Assembly (NCBI RefSeq): GCF_036345915.1
Contig: NZ_CP107785.1
Coordinates: 4,278,001 to 4,342,000 of the forward strand
Direction: 5' to 3'
DNA from: Nocardia sp. NBC_00565
Lineage (GTDB): Bacteria; Actinomycetota; Actinomycetes; Mycobacteriales; Mycobacteriaceae
DNA: 64,000 nucleotides
Shown here: positions 8,006 through 16,667 of the stretch, piece after piece
Layout of the letters: each line of letters begins with the position of its first letter
How positions within the stretch are numbered: position 1 is the first letter of the stretch
Made by a program: the position numbers and the translations under genes
The notes under the pieces: generated by a model
The model's database searches: none
What the model saw: the letters and a program-made list of their open reading frames with translations, nothing else
What the model was told of the DNA's origin: nothing

Positions 8006-8773
8006 GTGTCGCAAAACGGTCATCCGCTGATCCAGCCGGTCCCACCCGGCGCGACCGCCATGGTGTTCGGCGCCGGTGTGCTGCCCGCCGGCTTCTGGTT
8101 CGAGACCCATGAGCACCCGCAACACCAAATTGCCTGGGCCGCACGCGGAGTCATCGCCGTCGAGGTCGCCGACGACCGCTGGGTGCTGCCACCGACCCGC
8201 GCCCTCTGGATCCCCGGCGGCACCCGCCACCGCACCGGCACCTCGGACGGCGCGGCCATGCGCGGCATCTACCTCGAACCCGACCGCTGCCCGGTCACCC
8301 TGTCCGCCCCCACCATGCTCCGGGTCACCCGCTTGCTGCACGAACTCTTCGAGCACCTCACGGCCCCCGAAACCGCCCCCACGCACCGCGAGCGCGCGGA
8401 GGCGGTGATCTTCGATCTGCTCGAACCGGTCGATGTGATCCCCATCGGCGCCCACCCACCGACCGATCCCCGCGCCGCGCACATCGCCGACGCCCTGACC
8501 AGCAACCCCGCCGATCCCCGCACCCTCACCGAATTCGCCGCCGATACCGCCACCAGCCCACGCACCCTGGCCCGCCTCTTCCTGAGCGAAACCGGAATCA
8601 CCTTCGGCCAGTGGCGAACCCAGATCCGCCTCGCCGCCTCCCTCCCCCTACTCGCGGCTGGCCTCCCCATCGCGCGTATCGCGGGTCGCGTCGGCTACGC
8701 CACCCCCAGCGCTTACATCGCCGCCTTCCGCCGCACCGTCGGTGTCTCCCCGGGCCAATACTTCAGCGGCTGA
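8006..8773 (+). CDS. AraC family regulator with cupin sensor domain
   Basis: This is a 255-residue regulator starting at GTG. An N-terminal AraC-type cupin (about 20-110; HEHPQHQIAWAARG, WIPGGTRHR) precedes a C-terminal double helix-turn-helix (about 160-250; LTEFAADTATSPRTLARLF, then GLPIARIAGRVGYATPSA and FRRTVGVSPGQY). This architecture is common in regulators that control a neighbouring transporter or enzyme gene. Here the nearest candidate is the divergent methyltransferase, although the MFS or SDR genes further away could also be targets. The effector is unknown. Confidence 0.87.
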   Translation: MSQNGHPLIQPVPPGATAMVFGAGVLPAGFWFETHEHPQHQIAWAARGVIAVEVADDRWVLPPTRALWIPGGTRHRTGTSDGAAMRGIYLEPDRCPVTLSAPTMLRVTRLLHELFEHLTAPETAPTHRERAEAVIFDLLEPVDVIPIGAHPPTDPRAAHIADALTSNPADPRTLTEFAADTATSPRTLARLFLSETGITFGQWRTQIRLAASLPLLAAGLPIARIAGRVGYATPSAYIAAFRRTVGVSPGQYFSG

Positions 8774-8781
8774 TCCATGAT

Positions 8782-9522
8782 CTAGGCGTTGGAGCCGCCG
8801 TCGACGGTGAAGGTCGCGCCGGTAATGCTGCGGCCGGACGGACCGGCGAGGAAGGCTACGGTGCCGGCGATATCGTCGGCGGTGCCGAAGCGGCCGAGGG
8901 CCGACAAGCCGACCTGGTAGGGGGCGTGGTCGCCGTCGGCCGGGTTCATGTCGGTGTCGGTGGAGCCGGGCTGCACGAGGTTCACCGTGATATTTCGCGG
9001 GCCCAGTTCGCGCGCAAGGGCTTTGGTGAATCCGTTGAGGGCGGACTTGCTCAGGTTGTAGAGCGAGAGTCCGCCGAATGGGGCGCGCTCGGACAGATTG
9101 GTACCGATGCTGATGATCCGCCCGCCCTCGGTCATATGCGTCACCGCGGCCTGTGCGCCGACGAACGCCGCCCGCGCGTGGACGTTGAGCGCGCGATCGA
9201 TCTCCTCGACAGTGAACTCCTCGAATGGCTTGGCGGGGAAGATGCCCGCATTGTTGACCAGCACGTCGAGTCCGCCCAACTCGGCCGCGGTCCGATGCAC
9301 CGCCTCGACAACCGCACCCGCGTCGGCACTGTCGGCTCGGATGGCGATCGCGCGACGGCCCAATGCTTCCAGTTCGGCGACCACCGACTTCGCCCGCAAC
9401 TCATTGCTCTGATAGGTCAGCGCCACATTCGCGCCCGCGCCGGCCAGGTGTCGGGCGATCGCCGCCCCGATTCCCCGGCTACCGCCGGTGACCAGCGCCA
9501 CCTTGCCCGTCAGGTCCGACAT
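8782..9522 (-). CDS. short-chain dehydrogenase/reductase
   Basis: This is a classical SDR of 246 residues. It has the Rossmann motif TGGSRGIG near the N-terminus, the NNAG motif (DVLVNNAGIF), the catalytic Tyr-x3-Lys (YNLSK), and a C-terminal ITGATFTVDGGSN segment as in FabG-like reductases. It would use NADPH or NADH to interconvert a ketone and an alcohol; the substrate is unknown. It is divergent from a TetR gene, and both start regions carry one arm of the same 13-bp inverted repeat, so that TetR very probably represses it. Confidence 0.9.
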   Translation of the reverse strand: MSDLTGKVALVTGGSRGIGAAIARHLAGAGANVALTYQSNELRAKSVVAELEALGRRAIAIRADSADAGAVVEAVHRTAAELGGLDVLVNNAGIFPAKPFEEFTVEEIDRALNVHARAAFVGAQAAVTHMTEGGRIISIGTNLSERAPFGGLSLYNLSKSALNGFTKALARELGPRNITVNLVQPGSTDTDMNPADGDHAPYQVGLSALGRFGTADDIAGTVAFLAGPSGRSITGATFTVDGGSNA

Positions 9523-9537
9523 CGCAACTCCTCAAAA

Positions 9538-9618
9538 TTCTGTGTCGATCAGTACATAAATAGCTAAGCGCATGAGCCGCAACCGCGTCAAGGGGTATAT
9601 TTAACGATCGACACAGAA
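9538..9618. promoter_or_regulatory. paired TetR operator arms between SDR and TetR genes
   Basis: TTCTGTGTCGATC (9538-9550) and GATCGACACAGAA (9606-9618) are perfect reverse complements. One arm is 16 bases from the SDR start and the other 12 bases from the TetR start, overlapping its ribosome-binding region. Two oppositely placed identical sites fit a regulator that controls both genes at once. Confidence 0.7.
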
Positions 9619-9629
9619 AGGAGCGGGCC

Positions 9630-10238
9630 ATGGCCGAACGCGGACGTCCCCGCGCATTCGACCGCGAGGTCGCGCTGCGCCGTGCCATGAAAGTGTTCTG
9701 GGAGCACGGCTACGAGGGCTCGTCGCTGAGCGACCTCACCTCGGCGATGGGCATCAACTCACCGAGCCTGTACGCCGCCTTCGGCGGCAAGGAAGCGCTG
9801 TTTCGCGCGGCCGTCGGCCTCTACGGCCAGACCGACGGCAACTACACCGCCCGCGCGCTGCGAGAGGAACCCACCGCCCGCGCCAGTATCGAAGCGATGT
9901 TGCGCGACAACGCCATCGCCTACACCGCCGACGACAAACCCCACGGCTGCATGGTCGTCCTGGCCGGCTCCACCTACACCACCCGCAGCGAAACCATCCG
10001 CGACTTCCTGATCGAAAAGCGCCGCGAAACAACCGAAGATATCCGCGAACGCCTGAATCGCGGTGTCGCGGAAGGTGATCTGCCGCCGGACGCCGACACC
10101 GCCGCGCTGGCCGGTTTCTACACCACGATCCTGTACGGCCTGTCGATCCGAGCCCGCGACGGCGCGTCCCACGCCGAACTCACCCAGTCGATCGACTGTG
10201 CCATGGCCACGTGGCCCGTGTCGGCCGTTGCCCACTGA
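9630..10238 (+). CDS. TetR/AcrR family regulator
   Basis: This is a 202-residue regulator. The N-terminal helix-turn-helix reads RGRPRAFDREVALRRAM, then SSLSDLTSAMGINSPSLYAAF; the C-terminal ligand domain (FYTTILYGLSIRARDGAS) resembles the group controlling SDR-type oxidoreductases. AAAGGAG precedes the ATG. It is divergent from the SDR at 8782-9522, and the shared inverted repeat between them indicates autoregulation plus control of that SDR. The effector is probably a reactive small molecule, by analogy with family members. Confidence 0.9.
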   Translation: MAERGRPRAFDREVALRRAMKVFWEHGYEGSSLSDLTSAMGINSPSLYAAFGGKEALFRAAVGLYGQTDGNYTARALREEPTARASIEAMLRDNAIAYTADDKPHGCMVVLAGSTYTTRSETIRDFLIEKRRETTEDIRERLNRGVAEGDLPPDADTAALAGFYTTILYGLSIRARDGASHAELTQSIDCAMATWPVSAVAH

Positions 10239-10265
10239 CATAGGCCGGTACGCCGATCGTGGGCG

Positions 10266-12044
10266 CTACTTCTGACGCAACGCCGCGATCCGCTCGCCCA
10301 ACTGATCGGCCGTCGCCAATGCCGTTGGCGGACCACCGCATTCGCGGCGTAACTCACCGTGGATCACGCCGTGCGGCTTACCGGTCCGATGGTGATGCAT
10401 GGCGACGAGGCTGTTGAGCTCACGACGCAGCTCACCGAGCTTGTCCGCGGTCGCGACCCGTTCGGCGGCCGAGGCGATCTGCGGCGACGAGTCGGCTGCC
10501 GCGGCCTCGCCACGGTCGGCCAACTGCCGCGACTGCCGATCGCGCAACAGCGCACGCATCTGATCCGCGTCCAGCAGACCCGGAATCCCGAGATAATCCG
10601 CCTCCTCGGCACTGCCTGCGAAAGTCGCGGTGCCGAACGAGGATCCGTCGTAGATCACCTGATCGAGCTCGGCATCGGCGGCGAGCGCGACGAAGGGCCG
10701 CTCGTCCTCACCCGGCTCGTCCTTCTGCTTGTTCGCGTCGATCAGCAGTTCGTCTTCGAGGCCGTTCTGCTCCCGATGCGGCTTACCGATGACGTGATCG
10801 CGCTGCAGTTCCAGTTGCGCGGCCAGATCGAGCAGGACCGGCACCGACGGCAGGAACACACTCGCGGTCTCGCCGGGTTTGCGCGCACGCACGAACCGGC
10901 CGATGGCCTGTGCGAAGTACAACGGTGTCGACGCACTCGTGGCGTAGACGCCGACCGCGAGCCGCGGCACGTCGACGCCCTCGGACACCATGCGCACCGC
11001 GACCATCCACGGCTGGGTGTTGTTGCCGAACTCCGCGATCCGATCCGAGGAGGACGGATCATCGGAGAGCACCACCGCGGGTCTCTCACCCGAAATGTGC
11101 TCCAGCAGTTCGGCATAATCGCGAGCCCGCTCCTGATCGGTGGCGATCACCAGACCCCCGGCGTCGGGCATGCCGGTCGCGCGCAACTGACGCAGCCGGG
11201 TGTCCGCGGCGACCAGCACCTTCGACATCCAGTCCCCCGCCGGATCCAGCGCGGTGCGCCAGGCCCGAGCGGTGTGTTCGGCGCTGAGCGGCTCACCGAG
11301 GCGGGCCGAGTACTCCTCGCCAGCGCTGTCGCGCCAGTGCGCCTCACCGGAGTACGCCAGGAAGACCACCGGCCGAACCACGCCGTCGGCCAGCGCCTCC
11401 GCGTAGCCGTAGGCGTGGTCGGCGCGCGAGCGCGGGAAACCCGCTTCATCGGGCTCGTAGGTGATGAACGGGATCTGGCTGTCGTCGCTGCGGAACGGGG
11501 TGCCGGTCAGCGCCAGGCGCCGGGTCGCGTCGCCGAACGCCTCGGCGGTCGCCTCACCCCAGGACTTGGCATCGCCCGCGTGGTGGATCTCGTCGAGAAT
11601 CACCAGCGTCCTGCGTCTTTCGGTGCGAACCCGGTGTCGCGTCGGATGCGAAGCGATCTGCGCATAGGTGACCACGACACCGTGATAGTCGCCGGAGGTT
11701 CCACCGGTCGCATTAGAGAAGCGTGAGTCCAGCTGAATGCCGGCGCGGGCCGCGGATTGGGACCACTGGTGCTTGAGATGCTCGGTCGGGGCGACCACGG
11801 TGATCTGGTCGACGGTGCGATCGGCCAGCAATTCGGCCGCGACCCGCAGTGCGAAGGTGGTCTTACCGGCACCCGGCGTCGCTACCGCGAGGAAATCCCT
11901 CGGCTTGGTGGACAGATACTTCATCAGGGCGCGGCGCTGCCACGCGCGTAGCGAACCACCCGAGGAACCCGCGGCGCTCGATGTTTGCGAATCGCCCGGT
12001 GTTTCCGCTTCTCCCGCCACAGCGGTGCCACCCGACCCAGTCAC
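10266..12044 (-). CDS. superfamily 2 DEAD/DEAH helicase
   Basis: This is a 592-residue helicase of the ERCC3/type III restriction-like class. A Ser/Gly-rich 30-residue leader precedes LRAWQRRALMKYL. Motif I is ATPGAGKTTFA, motif II is LDEIHHAGD, and motif III is ALTGTPFRSDD. The second RecA-like domain has VRMVSEGVDVPRLAVGVYAT and motif VI QAIGRFVRARKPGE. The C-terminal 200 residues are helical and polar and have no assigned fold. Homologues are conserved in actinobacteria next to the sigA/sigB region. The role is probably in DNA or RNA remodelling, without a known substrate. It is convergent with the TetR gene upstream. Confidence 0.85.
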   Translation of the reverse strand: MTGSGGTAVAGEAETPGDSQTSSAAGSSGGSLRAWQRRALMKYLSTKPRDFLAVATPGAGKTTFALRVAAELLADRTVDQITVVAPTEHLKHQWSQSAARAGIQLDSRFSNATGGTSGDYHGVVVTYAQIASHPTRHRVRTERRRTLVILDEIHHAGDAKSWGEATAEAFGDATRRLALTGTPFRSDDSQIPFITYEPDEAGFPRSRADHAYGYAEALADGVVRPVVFLAYSGEAHWRDSAGEEYSARLGEPLSAEHTARAWRTALDPAGDWMSKVLVAADTRLRQLRATGMPDAGGLVIATDQERARDYAELLEHISGERPAVVLSDDPSSSDRIAEFGNNTQPWMVAVRMVSEGVDVPRLAVGVYATSASTPLYFAQAIGRFVRARKPGETASVFLPSVPVLLDLAAQLELQRDHVIGKPHREQNGLEDELLIDANKQKDEPGEDERPFVALAADAELDQVIYDGSSFGTATFAGSAEEADYLGIPGLLDADQMRALLRDRQSRQLADRGEAAAADSSPQIASAAERVATADKLGELRRELNSLVAMHHHRTGKPHGVIHGELRRECGGPPTALATADQLGERIAALRQK

Positions 12045-12190
12045 ACCGACGACCCTATCCGCCTCCCATGGCGTGTCGCCAAACCGACGCGGCGTGGGCG
12101 ACGGGCATCACAGTCGCGATCACCCGCCACGCTGTGTTCACCTGCTGCCCACCGACACGATGAGCTGGCGAACCGATACATTCGACCCGC

Positions 12191-13441
12191 ATGCGAGATG
12201 CTGTAGTCACCATGACCGACGACAGTGCCCGACCGCGCGACACCCCAGGGACCGGCGACCAGCCGATCCACAGCGGTGGTGGCGGCGCGGAACCCACCGC
12301 GGCGAGTTACGCGCACGCGGCCGCCGCGGGGCTGGCGCACGCCGCGCGACAGGGCGGCAAACTCGTCCTGCGGGTGGCGGTGAAGTCATGGAACGACTCG
12401 ATTTTCGCCAAGTCCGCGGCCGCGGCGTTCTGGCAGACGATGTCGCTGGCGCCGCTGCTGCTCGGGGTGCTCGGTAGCCTCGGTTACGTCGGGGAATGGT
12501 TCGGACCCGACACGGTGGAGATCGTCGAGCAGAAGATCATCGCGTTCAGCCGGGACCTGTTCAGTACGAACGTGGTGAGCGATCTGATCGAACCGACCGT
12601 CACCGATGTACTCGGCCGCGGCCGTGCCGCCTTCGTGTCGGTGGGTTTCGTGCTGTCACTGTGGGCCGGATCCTCGGCGATGTCGACCTTCGTCGATTCG
12701 ATCGTCGAGGCGCACGGCCAGAAGGATGCGCGGCATCCGGTGTGGCAGCGGATCTTCGCGCTGCTGCTGTATGTGCTGTTCCTGGTGGTCGCGGTATTCC
12801 TGCTGCCGCTGATCGCGCTCGGTCCGACGCTGATCGGCCGGGTGCTGCCGGATTCGTGGCGCGAACCGGGACTGCGGCTGATCGACTCGTTCTACTACCC
12901 GGGTGTGGGCCTGCTGCTGATCATCGGGCTCACCACGCTCTACAAGCTGGCGCTGCACAAATCGCTGCCATGGCACCGGTTGTTCGGCGGGGCGCTCGTC
13001 GCGGGCGTGTTCTTCATGGCCGCCAGCGAGGGCCTGCGCCGCTACCTGACCTGGGTCACCAAGACCGGCGTCAGTTACGGCGCGCTGGCCACGCCGATCG
13101 CATTCCTGCTGTTCACGTTCTTCCTCGGCTTCGCGGTCATCCTCGGCGCCGAATTCAATGCCGCGGTCCAGGAATTCTGGCCCGCCCGCTCGACCCGCAT
13201 CGACCAGGTCAAGGAATGGCTGTCGAACCAGCTCGGTGGCGACGCGTCCGACGACTCCGATACCGACTCGACCACCGATCCCGCGCCGGACCCGGCCGTC
13301 ACGCCAGATCGCGCCCCCACTCCGCAGGCCGGAGCCGACTCGCCGAACCTGGCGGCCCCCTCGAAACGCAGCCCCGGGGCAGCGCAGGCAGCATCGACAC
13401 AGCGAAACCCCCGAACCCACGTGGAGTTCAGGGGCCGATAA
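12191..13441 (+). CDS. YihY/BrkB family inner-membrane protein
   Basis: This is a 416-residue integral membrane protein. Six hydrophobic segments are visible, for example FWQTMSLAPLLLGVLGSLG, FVSVGFVLSLWAGSSAM, FALLLYVLFLVVAVFLLPL, LLLIIGLTTLYKLAL, LVAGVFFMAASEGLRRY and LATPIAFLLFTFFLGFAVI. The family motif region LWAGSSAMSTFVDSI is present. The C-terminal 80 residues are polar and Pro/Asp/Thr-rich, probably disordered. It was once named ribonuclease BN in error; its real role is unclear and may concern transport or envelope integrity. It corresponds in position to M. tuberculosis Rv2707. The start is ATG 12191; ATG 12212 is an alternative. Confidence 0.87.
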   Translation: MRDAVVTMTDDSARPRDTPGTGDQPIHSGGGGAEPTAASYAHAAAAGLAHAARQGGKLVLRVAVKSWNDSIFAKSAAAAFWQTMSLAPLLLGVLGSLGYVGEWFGPDTVEIVEQKIIAFSRDLFSTNVVSDLIEPTVTDVLGRGRAAFVSVGFVLSLWAGSSAMSTFVDSIVEAHGQKDARHPVWQRIFALLLYVLFLVVAVFLLPLIALGPTLIGRVLPDSWREPGLRLIDSFYYPGVGLLLIIGLTTLYKLALHKSLPWHRLFGGALVAGVFFMAASEGLRRYLTWVTKTGVSYGALATPIAFLLFTFFLGFAVILGAEFNAAVQEFWPARSTRIDQVKEWLSNQLGGDASDDSDTDSTTDPAPDPAVTPDRAPTPQAGADSPNLAAPSKRSPGAAQAASTQRNPRTHVEFRGR

Positions 13442-13460
13442 GGCAGACAGACAGCGACGA

Positions 13461-13489
13461 CGCCCGGGCGCGCGTCGGCGCGCCGGGCG
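13461..13489. terminator. GC-rich hairpin between convergent genes
   Basis: CGCCCGGGCGCGC (13461-13473) and GCGCGCCGGGCG (13478-13489) pair with a single bulged base. The hairpin lies between the stops of the YihY-type gene and the DUF3039 gene and can serve both directions. There is no T-tract. Confidence 0.55.
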
Positions 13490-13510
13490 GATCGTCACCG
13501 CACGGTCGAC

Positions 13511-13756
13511 TCAGTCGCCCTTGCGCAGGCCGTCGTAGACCTTCTTGCAGTCGGGGCAGACCGGCGAACCAGGCTTCGCCGAGCGGGTCACCGGGAAGAC
13601 CTCACCACAGAGGGCGACCACGTGGGTGCCCATCACGGCGCTCTCGGCGATCTTCTCCTTCTTCACGTAGTGGAAGAACTTCGGGGTGTCGTCGCTCGTC
13701 GTCTCGTCGGTGGTCGTATCCGGGCGAACCAGAGTGTCACTACTCACGGATTCCAT
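13511..13756 (-). CDS. DUF3039 zinc-binding-like protein
   Basis: This is an 81-residue protein with the strongly conserved DUF3039 core FFHYVKKEKIAESAVMG, then a possible metal site made of Cys in VALCGEVF and CPDC near the C-terminus. The first 30 residues are acidic and Thr-rich. It matches the position of M. tuberculosis Rv2708c beside sigB. The function is unknown. ATG 13756 was chosen because family members start just before a short acidic leader; the frame remains open further upstream but that sequence overlaps the promoter of the divergent DUF3099 gene. Confidence 0.85.
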   Translation of the reverse strand: MESVSSDTLVRPDTTTDETTSDDTPKFFHYVKKEKIAESAVMGTHVVALCGEVFPVTRSAKPGSPVCPDCKKVYDGLRKGD

Positions 13757-13863
13757 GATGCCGCATCCGCGCAAGCTCGGCCGCGCACGGTCGGTGACAA
13801 GCGTGTTCGTCCGGTTGACCAGGTCATGTGCGGTCCGCCCTCGACAGTGGAAGACTCGGAGAT

Positions 13864-14286
13864 ATGCAGCAGTACGGCGACACCCCCGACGCCGACGACA
13901 TCGGCAGCGGTGATCGCCCGGACGTGACAGTGCCGACACCACCACCGCGCAAATCCGCCGGTTACTTCCCTGGCAACGATGACAAACACCCGGTGCTGAT
14001 CACCGAGGCGGCACCGTCGCTGGAAGACCAGCACCGCGCCAGGGTCCGCCGCTACACCATCATCATGGCCTTCCGCATCCCCTGTCTGATCCTGGCGGCG
14101 ATCGCCTACAGCATGTTCAGCAGCGCCCTGATCTCCATCCTGATCATCGCCGCCTCCATTCCCCTGCCCTGGATCGCGGTCCTGATCGCCAACGATCGCC
14201 CCCCGCGCCGCAAGGACGAACCCAGCCGCTGGGACCGCCCCCACAACGCCATCGAATCCCGCCCCCACAACGCCATCGACAGCTGA
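13864..14286 (+). CDS. DUF3099 membrane protein
   Basis: This is a 140-residue protein with a polar N-terminal third, the family signature HPVLITEAAPSLEDQHRAR, and two adjacent membrane helices (IIMAFRIPCLILAAIAY and LISILIIAASIPLPWIAVL). The tail carries a short duplicated motif, RPHNAIES and RPHNAIDS. It corresponds to Rv2709 of M. tuberculosis. The function is unknown. ATG 13864 is preferred because CGGAG precedes it; an upstream GTG at 13828 is in frame. It is divergent from DUF3039. Confidence 0.83.
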   Translation: MQQYGDTPDADDIGSGDRPDVTVPTPPPRKSAGYFPGNDDKHPVLITEAAPSLEDQHRARVRRYTIIMAFRIPCLILAAIAYSMFSSALISILIIAASIPLPWIAVLIANDRPPRRKDEPSRWDRPHNAIESRPHNAIDS

Positions 14287-14299
14287 GGCCCCGCGACGG

Positions 14300-15583
14300 T
14301 CAGGCGTGGCGGCGGATGCCCGCGGACATCAAAGCCGCTGCGGCGCAGAGGGCTCCGGCGATGTACCAGGCGAGGTTGTAGGAGCCCTGGACGTCGCGGA
14401 TGACGCCCGCTCCGGTCGCCGCGATGGCGGAACCGATCTGGTGCGAGGCGAAAACCCAGCCGAAGGCGACCGGACCGTCCGCGCCGAAGAGTTCGCGGCA
14501 GAGTGTGACCGTCGGCGGGACCGTGGCGATCCAGTCCAGGCCGTAGAAGATGATGAACACCCACATGCTCGGCTGGGTATCCGGCGCGAACAGCGACGGC
14601 AGGATGAGCAGCGACAGACCGCGCAGGGTGTAGTAGCCGACCAGCAGATAGCGGGGATCGACACGGTCGGTGAGCCAGCCGGAAAAGATGGTGCCCGCCA
14701 CATCGAAGATCCCGACCAGTGCCAGCAGGCCCGCCGCGGTCGTCGGCGGCATGCTGTGATCGTGTGCGGCACTGACGAAATGCGTGCCGACCAGGCCGTT
14801 TGTCGAGGCGCCGCAGATCGCGAAGCCGCCTGCGAGCAGCCAGAATCCGGGCTTGCGCGCGATCGTGGCCAATACGGTCAGCGCGCGGGACGCGCCGCCG
14901 GTCGCGGGCACCCGGAGCCCGACCGTGCTGCCCGGTTCCGCGCCGTACGCGGAAACACCCGCGTCACTGGGGAAGTCGCGAATGAACAGCAATACCAGCG
15001 GCACCACCGCCAGCGCGACGCACGCGACAATCACCGAGGGCACCCGCCAACCGTGCGCGTGCGCCACCGCGGACACCACCGGCAGGAAGATCAGCTGCCC
15101 GGTCGCGCCCGCCGCGGTGAGCACACCGGTCACCAGTCCGCGCTGGCGCACGAACCAGCGGCCGGTGATCGTCGCCACGAACGGCATCGACATCGATCCG
15201 ACGCCGATACCGACCAACAGCCCCCAGGTCGCCATCAAATGCCAAGGCTGGGTCATGAATACGGTGAGCCCGCTGCCCGCCGCGACCAGCACCAGCGCGC
15301 ACGCCACCACCCGGCGGATGCCGAATCGATCCATCAGCGCCGCCGCGAACGGTGAAATCAGCCCGTACAACAGCAGATTCAGCGATACCGCGGCCCCGAT
15401 GGTGCCGTGTGACCAGCCGAACTCCTCGTGCAGCGGATCCAGCAGCACACTCGGCACCGAACGGAACGCGGCCGCGCCGAGCAGGGCGATGAAGCCGACA
15501 GCGGCGACGATCCAGGCGGGGTGCAGCCGCCGTGTCGGGGCATCGACAGGTCCCGCCACCGGGGGCGTCCGCAGTTCGGTCAC
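14300..15583 (-). CDS. MFS transporter (monocarboxylate/oxalate-formate-like)
   Basis: This is a 428-residue transporter with twelve predicted membrane helices. Helix 1 begins at PAWIVAAVGFIALLGAA. A loop 2-3 type motif DRFGIRR appears after the second helix, and GWLTDRVDPRY occupies the equivalent loop in the second half. The general look (FGWSHGTIGAAVSLNLLLYGL, MATWGLLVGIGVGSMSMPF, FGWVFASHQIGSAIAATGAG) is that of the MFS subgroup related to oxalate/formate and monocarboxylate carriers. GTG 15583 gives a short normal leader; the longer open frame upstream adds 106 uncharacteristic residues. The substrate is unknown. It is divergent from the VOC gene, with 279 bases between them and no clear operator. 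Confidence 0.85.
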   Translation of the reverse strand: MTELRTPPVAGPVDAPTRRLHPAWIVAAVGFIALLGAAAFRSVPSVLLDPLHEEFGWSHGTIGAAVSLNLLLYGLISPFAAALMDRFGIRRVVACALVLVAAGSGLTVFMTQPWHLMATWGLLVGIGVGSMSMPFVATITGRWFVRQRGLVTGVLTAAGATGQLIFLPVVSAVAHAHGWRVPSVIVACVALAVVPLVLLFIRDFPSDAGVSAYGAEPGSTVGLRVPATGGASRALTVLATIARKPGFWLLAGGFAICGASTNGLVGTHFVSAAHDHSMPPTTAAGLLALVGIFDVAGTIFSGWLTDRVDPRYLLVGYYTLRGLSLLILPSLFAPDTQPSMWVFIIFYGLDWIATVPPTVTLCRELFGADGPVAFGWVFASHQIGSAIAATGAGVIRDVQGSYNLAWYIAGALCAAAALMSAGIRRHA

Positions 15584-15862
15584 CCCGCTGAGCCTGCCGG
15601 AATCCGGCCGTTCGAGCGAGTGGCCGCGATGCCATAAACCGCCGAGATCGTGCCAGCCGACCGAATCCGAAACCGCCTCGACAGCGTCGCGAGCTCCCCC
15701 TACTGTGTGGCGGGGATACGAGACGGGAACTCCCTCGGCACACGTGATGTGCGACACACCTGCACCGAACAGGGTGCAGGACGCCGTCGAAGCGCGGAAG
15801 GTGCGACACCATCGCACGGCGCTCTCGGCATGGGAACTCTCGCAGGAAACAGGAGACACAGC

Positions 15863-16603
15863 ATGATTCGGTGGGTCTGGGCCTTCCTCGACCGCCCGGC
15901 ACAACGTTTCGACGAATGTACGACGTTCTGGTCGACGATCACCGGCACCCAGCTCTCGCCCCGGCGCGGTGAGAACGACGAATTCCTCACTCTCCTACCG
16001 GATCCCGCACTCTTCGCGGCTGCGGGCGTCAAGATGCAGGCGGTGACCGGACTCAGCGGTGTGCACCTCGATCTCGACGTCGACGACGTCGCGGCCGCGG
16101 TCCGTATCGCACTCGACCTCGACGCCGATCTGGTCGCCAACCACAAGAGCTACGCCGTATTGCGCTCACCGGGCGGTCAGATCTTCTGCTTCACCCCGAG
16201 CGGCCGCGCCAAAGCCACACCCACACCGGCGTTTCGCGCCCCCGACGGCACCCTGACCCGCCTCGACCAGGTCTGCCTCGATATCGGCCCCACCGACCAT
16301 GCCGCCGAAACCCGCTTCTGGACCATCCTCACCAGCTGGGACCTGGTGCAGGGCCGCCTGCCCGAATTCGCCCGCCTGCGCGCGAAAGAGCCGATGCCCG
16401 TACAACTTCTGCTGCAGCGCCTCGGCGAGGACCGACCGGCCGGCGCGCACATCGACCTGTCCTCCGCCGACATCGACGCGACGGCGGCCTGGCACCAATC
16501 CCTCGGTGCCTCCCTGATCGAGCGCCACCAACACTGGATCGTGATGTCCGATCCGGCCGACGCGCCGTACTGCATCACCAGTCGCGACCCGAACGGCGTC
16601 TGA
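15863..16603 (+). CDS. VOC (glyoxalase/bleomycin-resistance fold) protein
   Basis: This is a 246-residue protein with two VOC modules. The first (1-115) reads MIRWVWAFLDRPAQ ... GVHLDLDVDD ... SPGGQIFCFTP; the second (about 125-246) reads LDQVCLDIGPTDHAAETRFW ... GAHIDLSSADID ... SRDPNGV. Such tandem modules form one metal-binding barrel, here with possible ligands His in GVHLDLD and GAHIDLS. Members include dioxygenases, glyoxalases and antibiotic-binding proteins; the reaction here is unknown. ATG 15863 follows AGGAGA. A strong hairpin terminates it at 16615-16647. Confidence 0.83.
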   Translation: MIRWVWAFLDRPAQRFDECTTFWSTITGTQLSPRRGENDEFLTLLPDPALFAAAGVKMQAVTGLSGVHLDLDVDDVAAAVRIALDLDADLVANHKSYAVLRSPGGQIFCFTPSGRAKATPTPAFRAPDGTLTRLDQVCLDIGPTDHAAETRFWTILTSWDLVQGRLPEFARLRAKEPMPVQLLLQRLGEDRPAGAHIDLSSADIDATAAWHQSLGASLIERHQHWIVMSDPADAPYCITSRDPNGV

Positions 16604-16614
16604 CCGATCGCGTG

Positions 16615-16647
16615 ACACTCCAGTACTCGTTTCGAGTGCTGGAGTGT
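16615..16647 (+). terminator. 15-bp hairpin after the VOC gene
   Basis: Positions 16615-16629 and 16633-16647 pair over 15 bases with one G-U wobble and a TTT loop. The stem begins 11 bases after the VOC stop. It also covers the GTG at 16644, which argues that the following methyltransferase starts at 16668 instead. Confidence 0.7.
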
Positions 16648-16667
16648 TGCGGTGGCAAAGTACCGGT

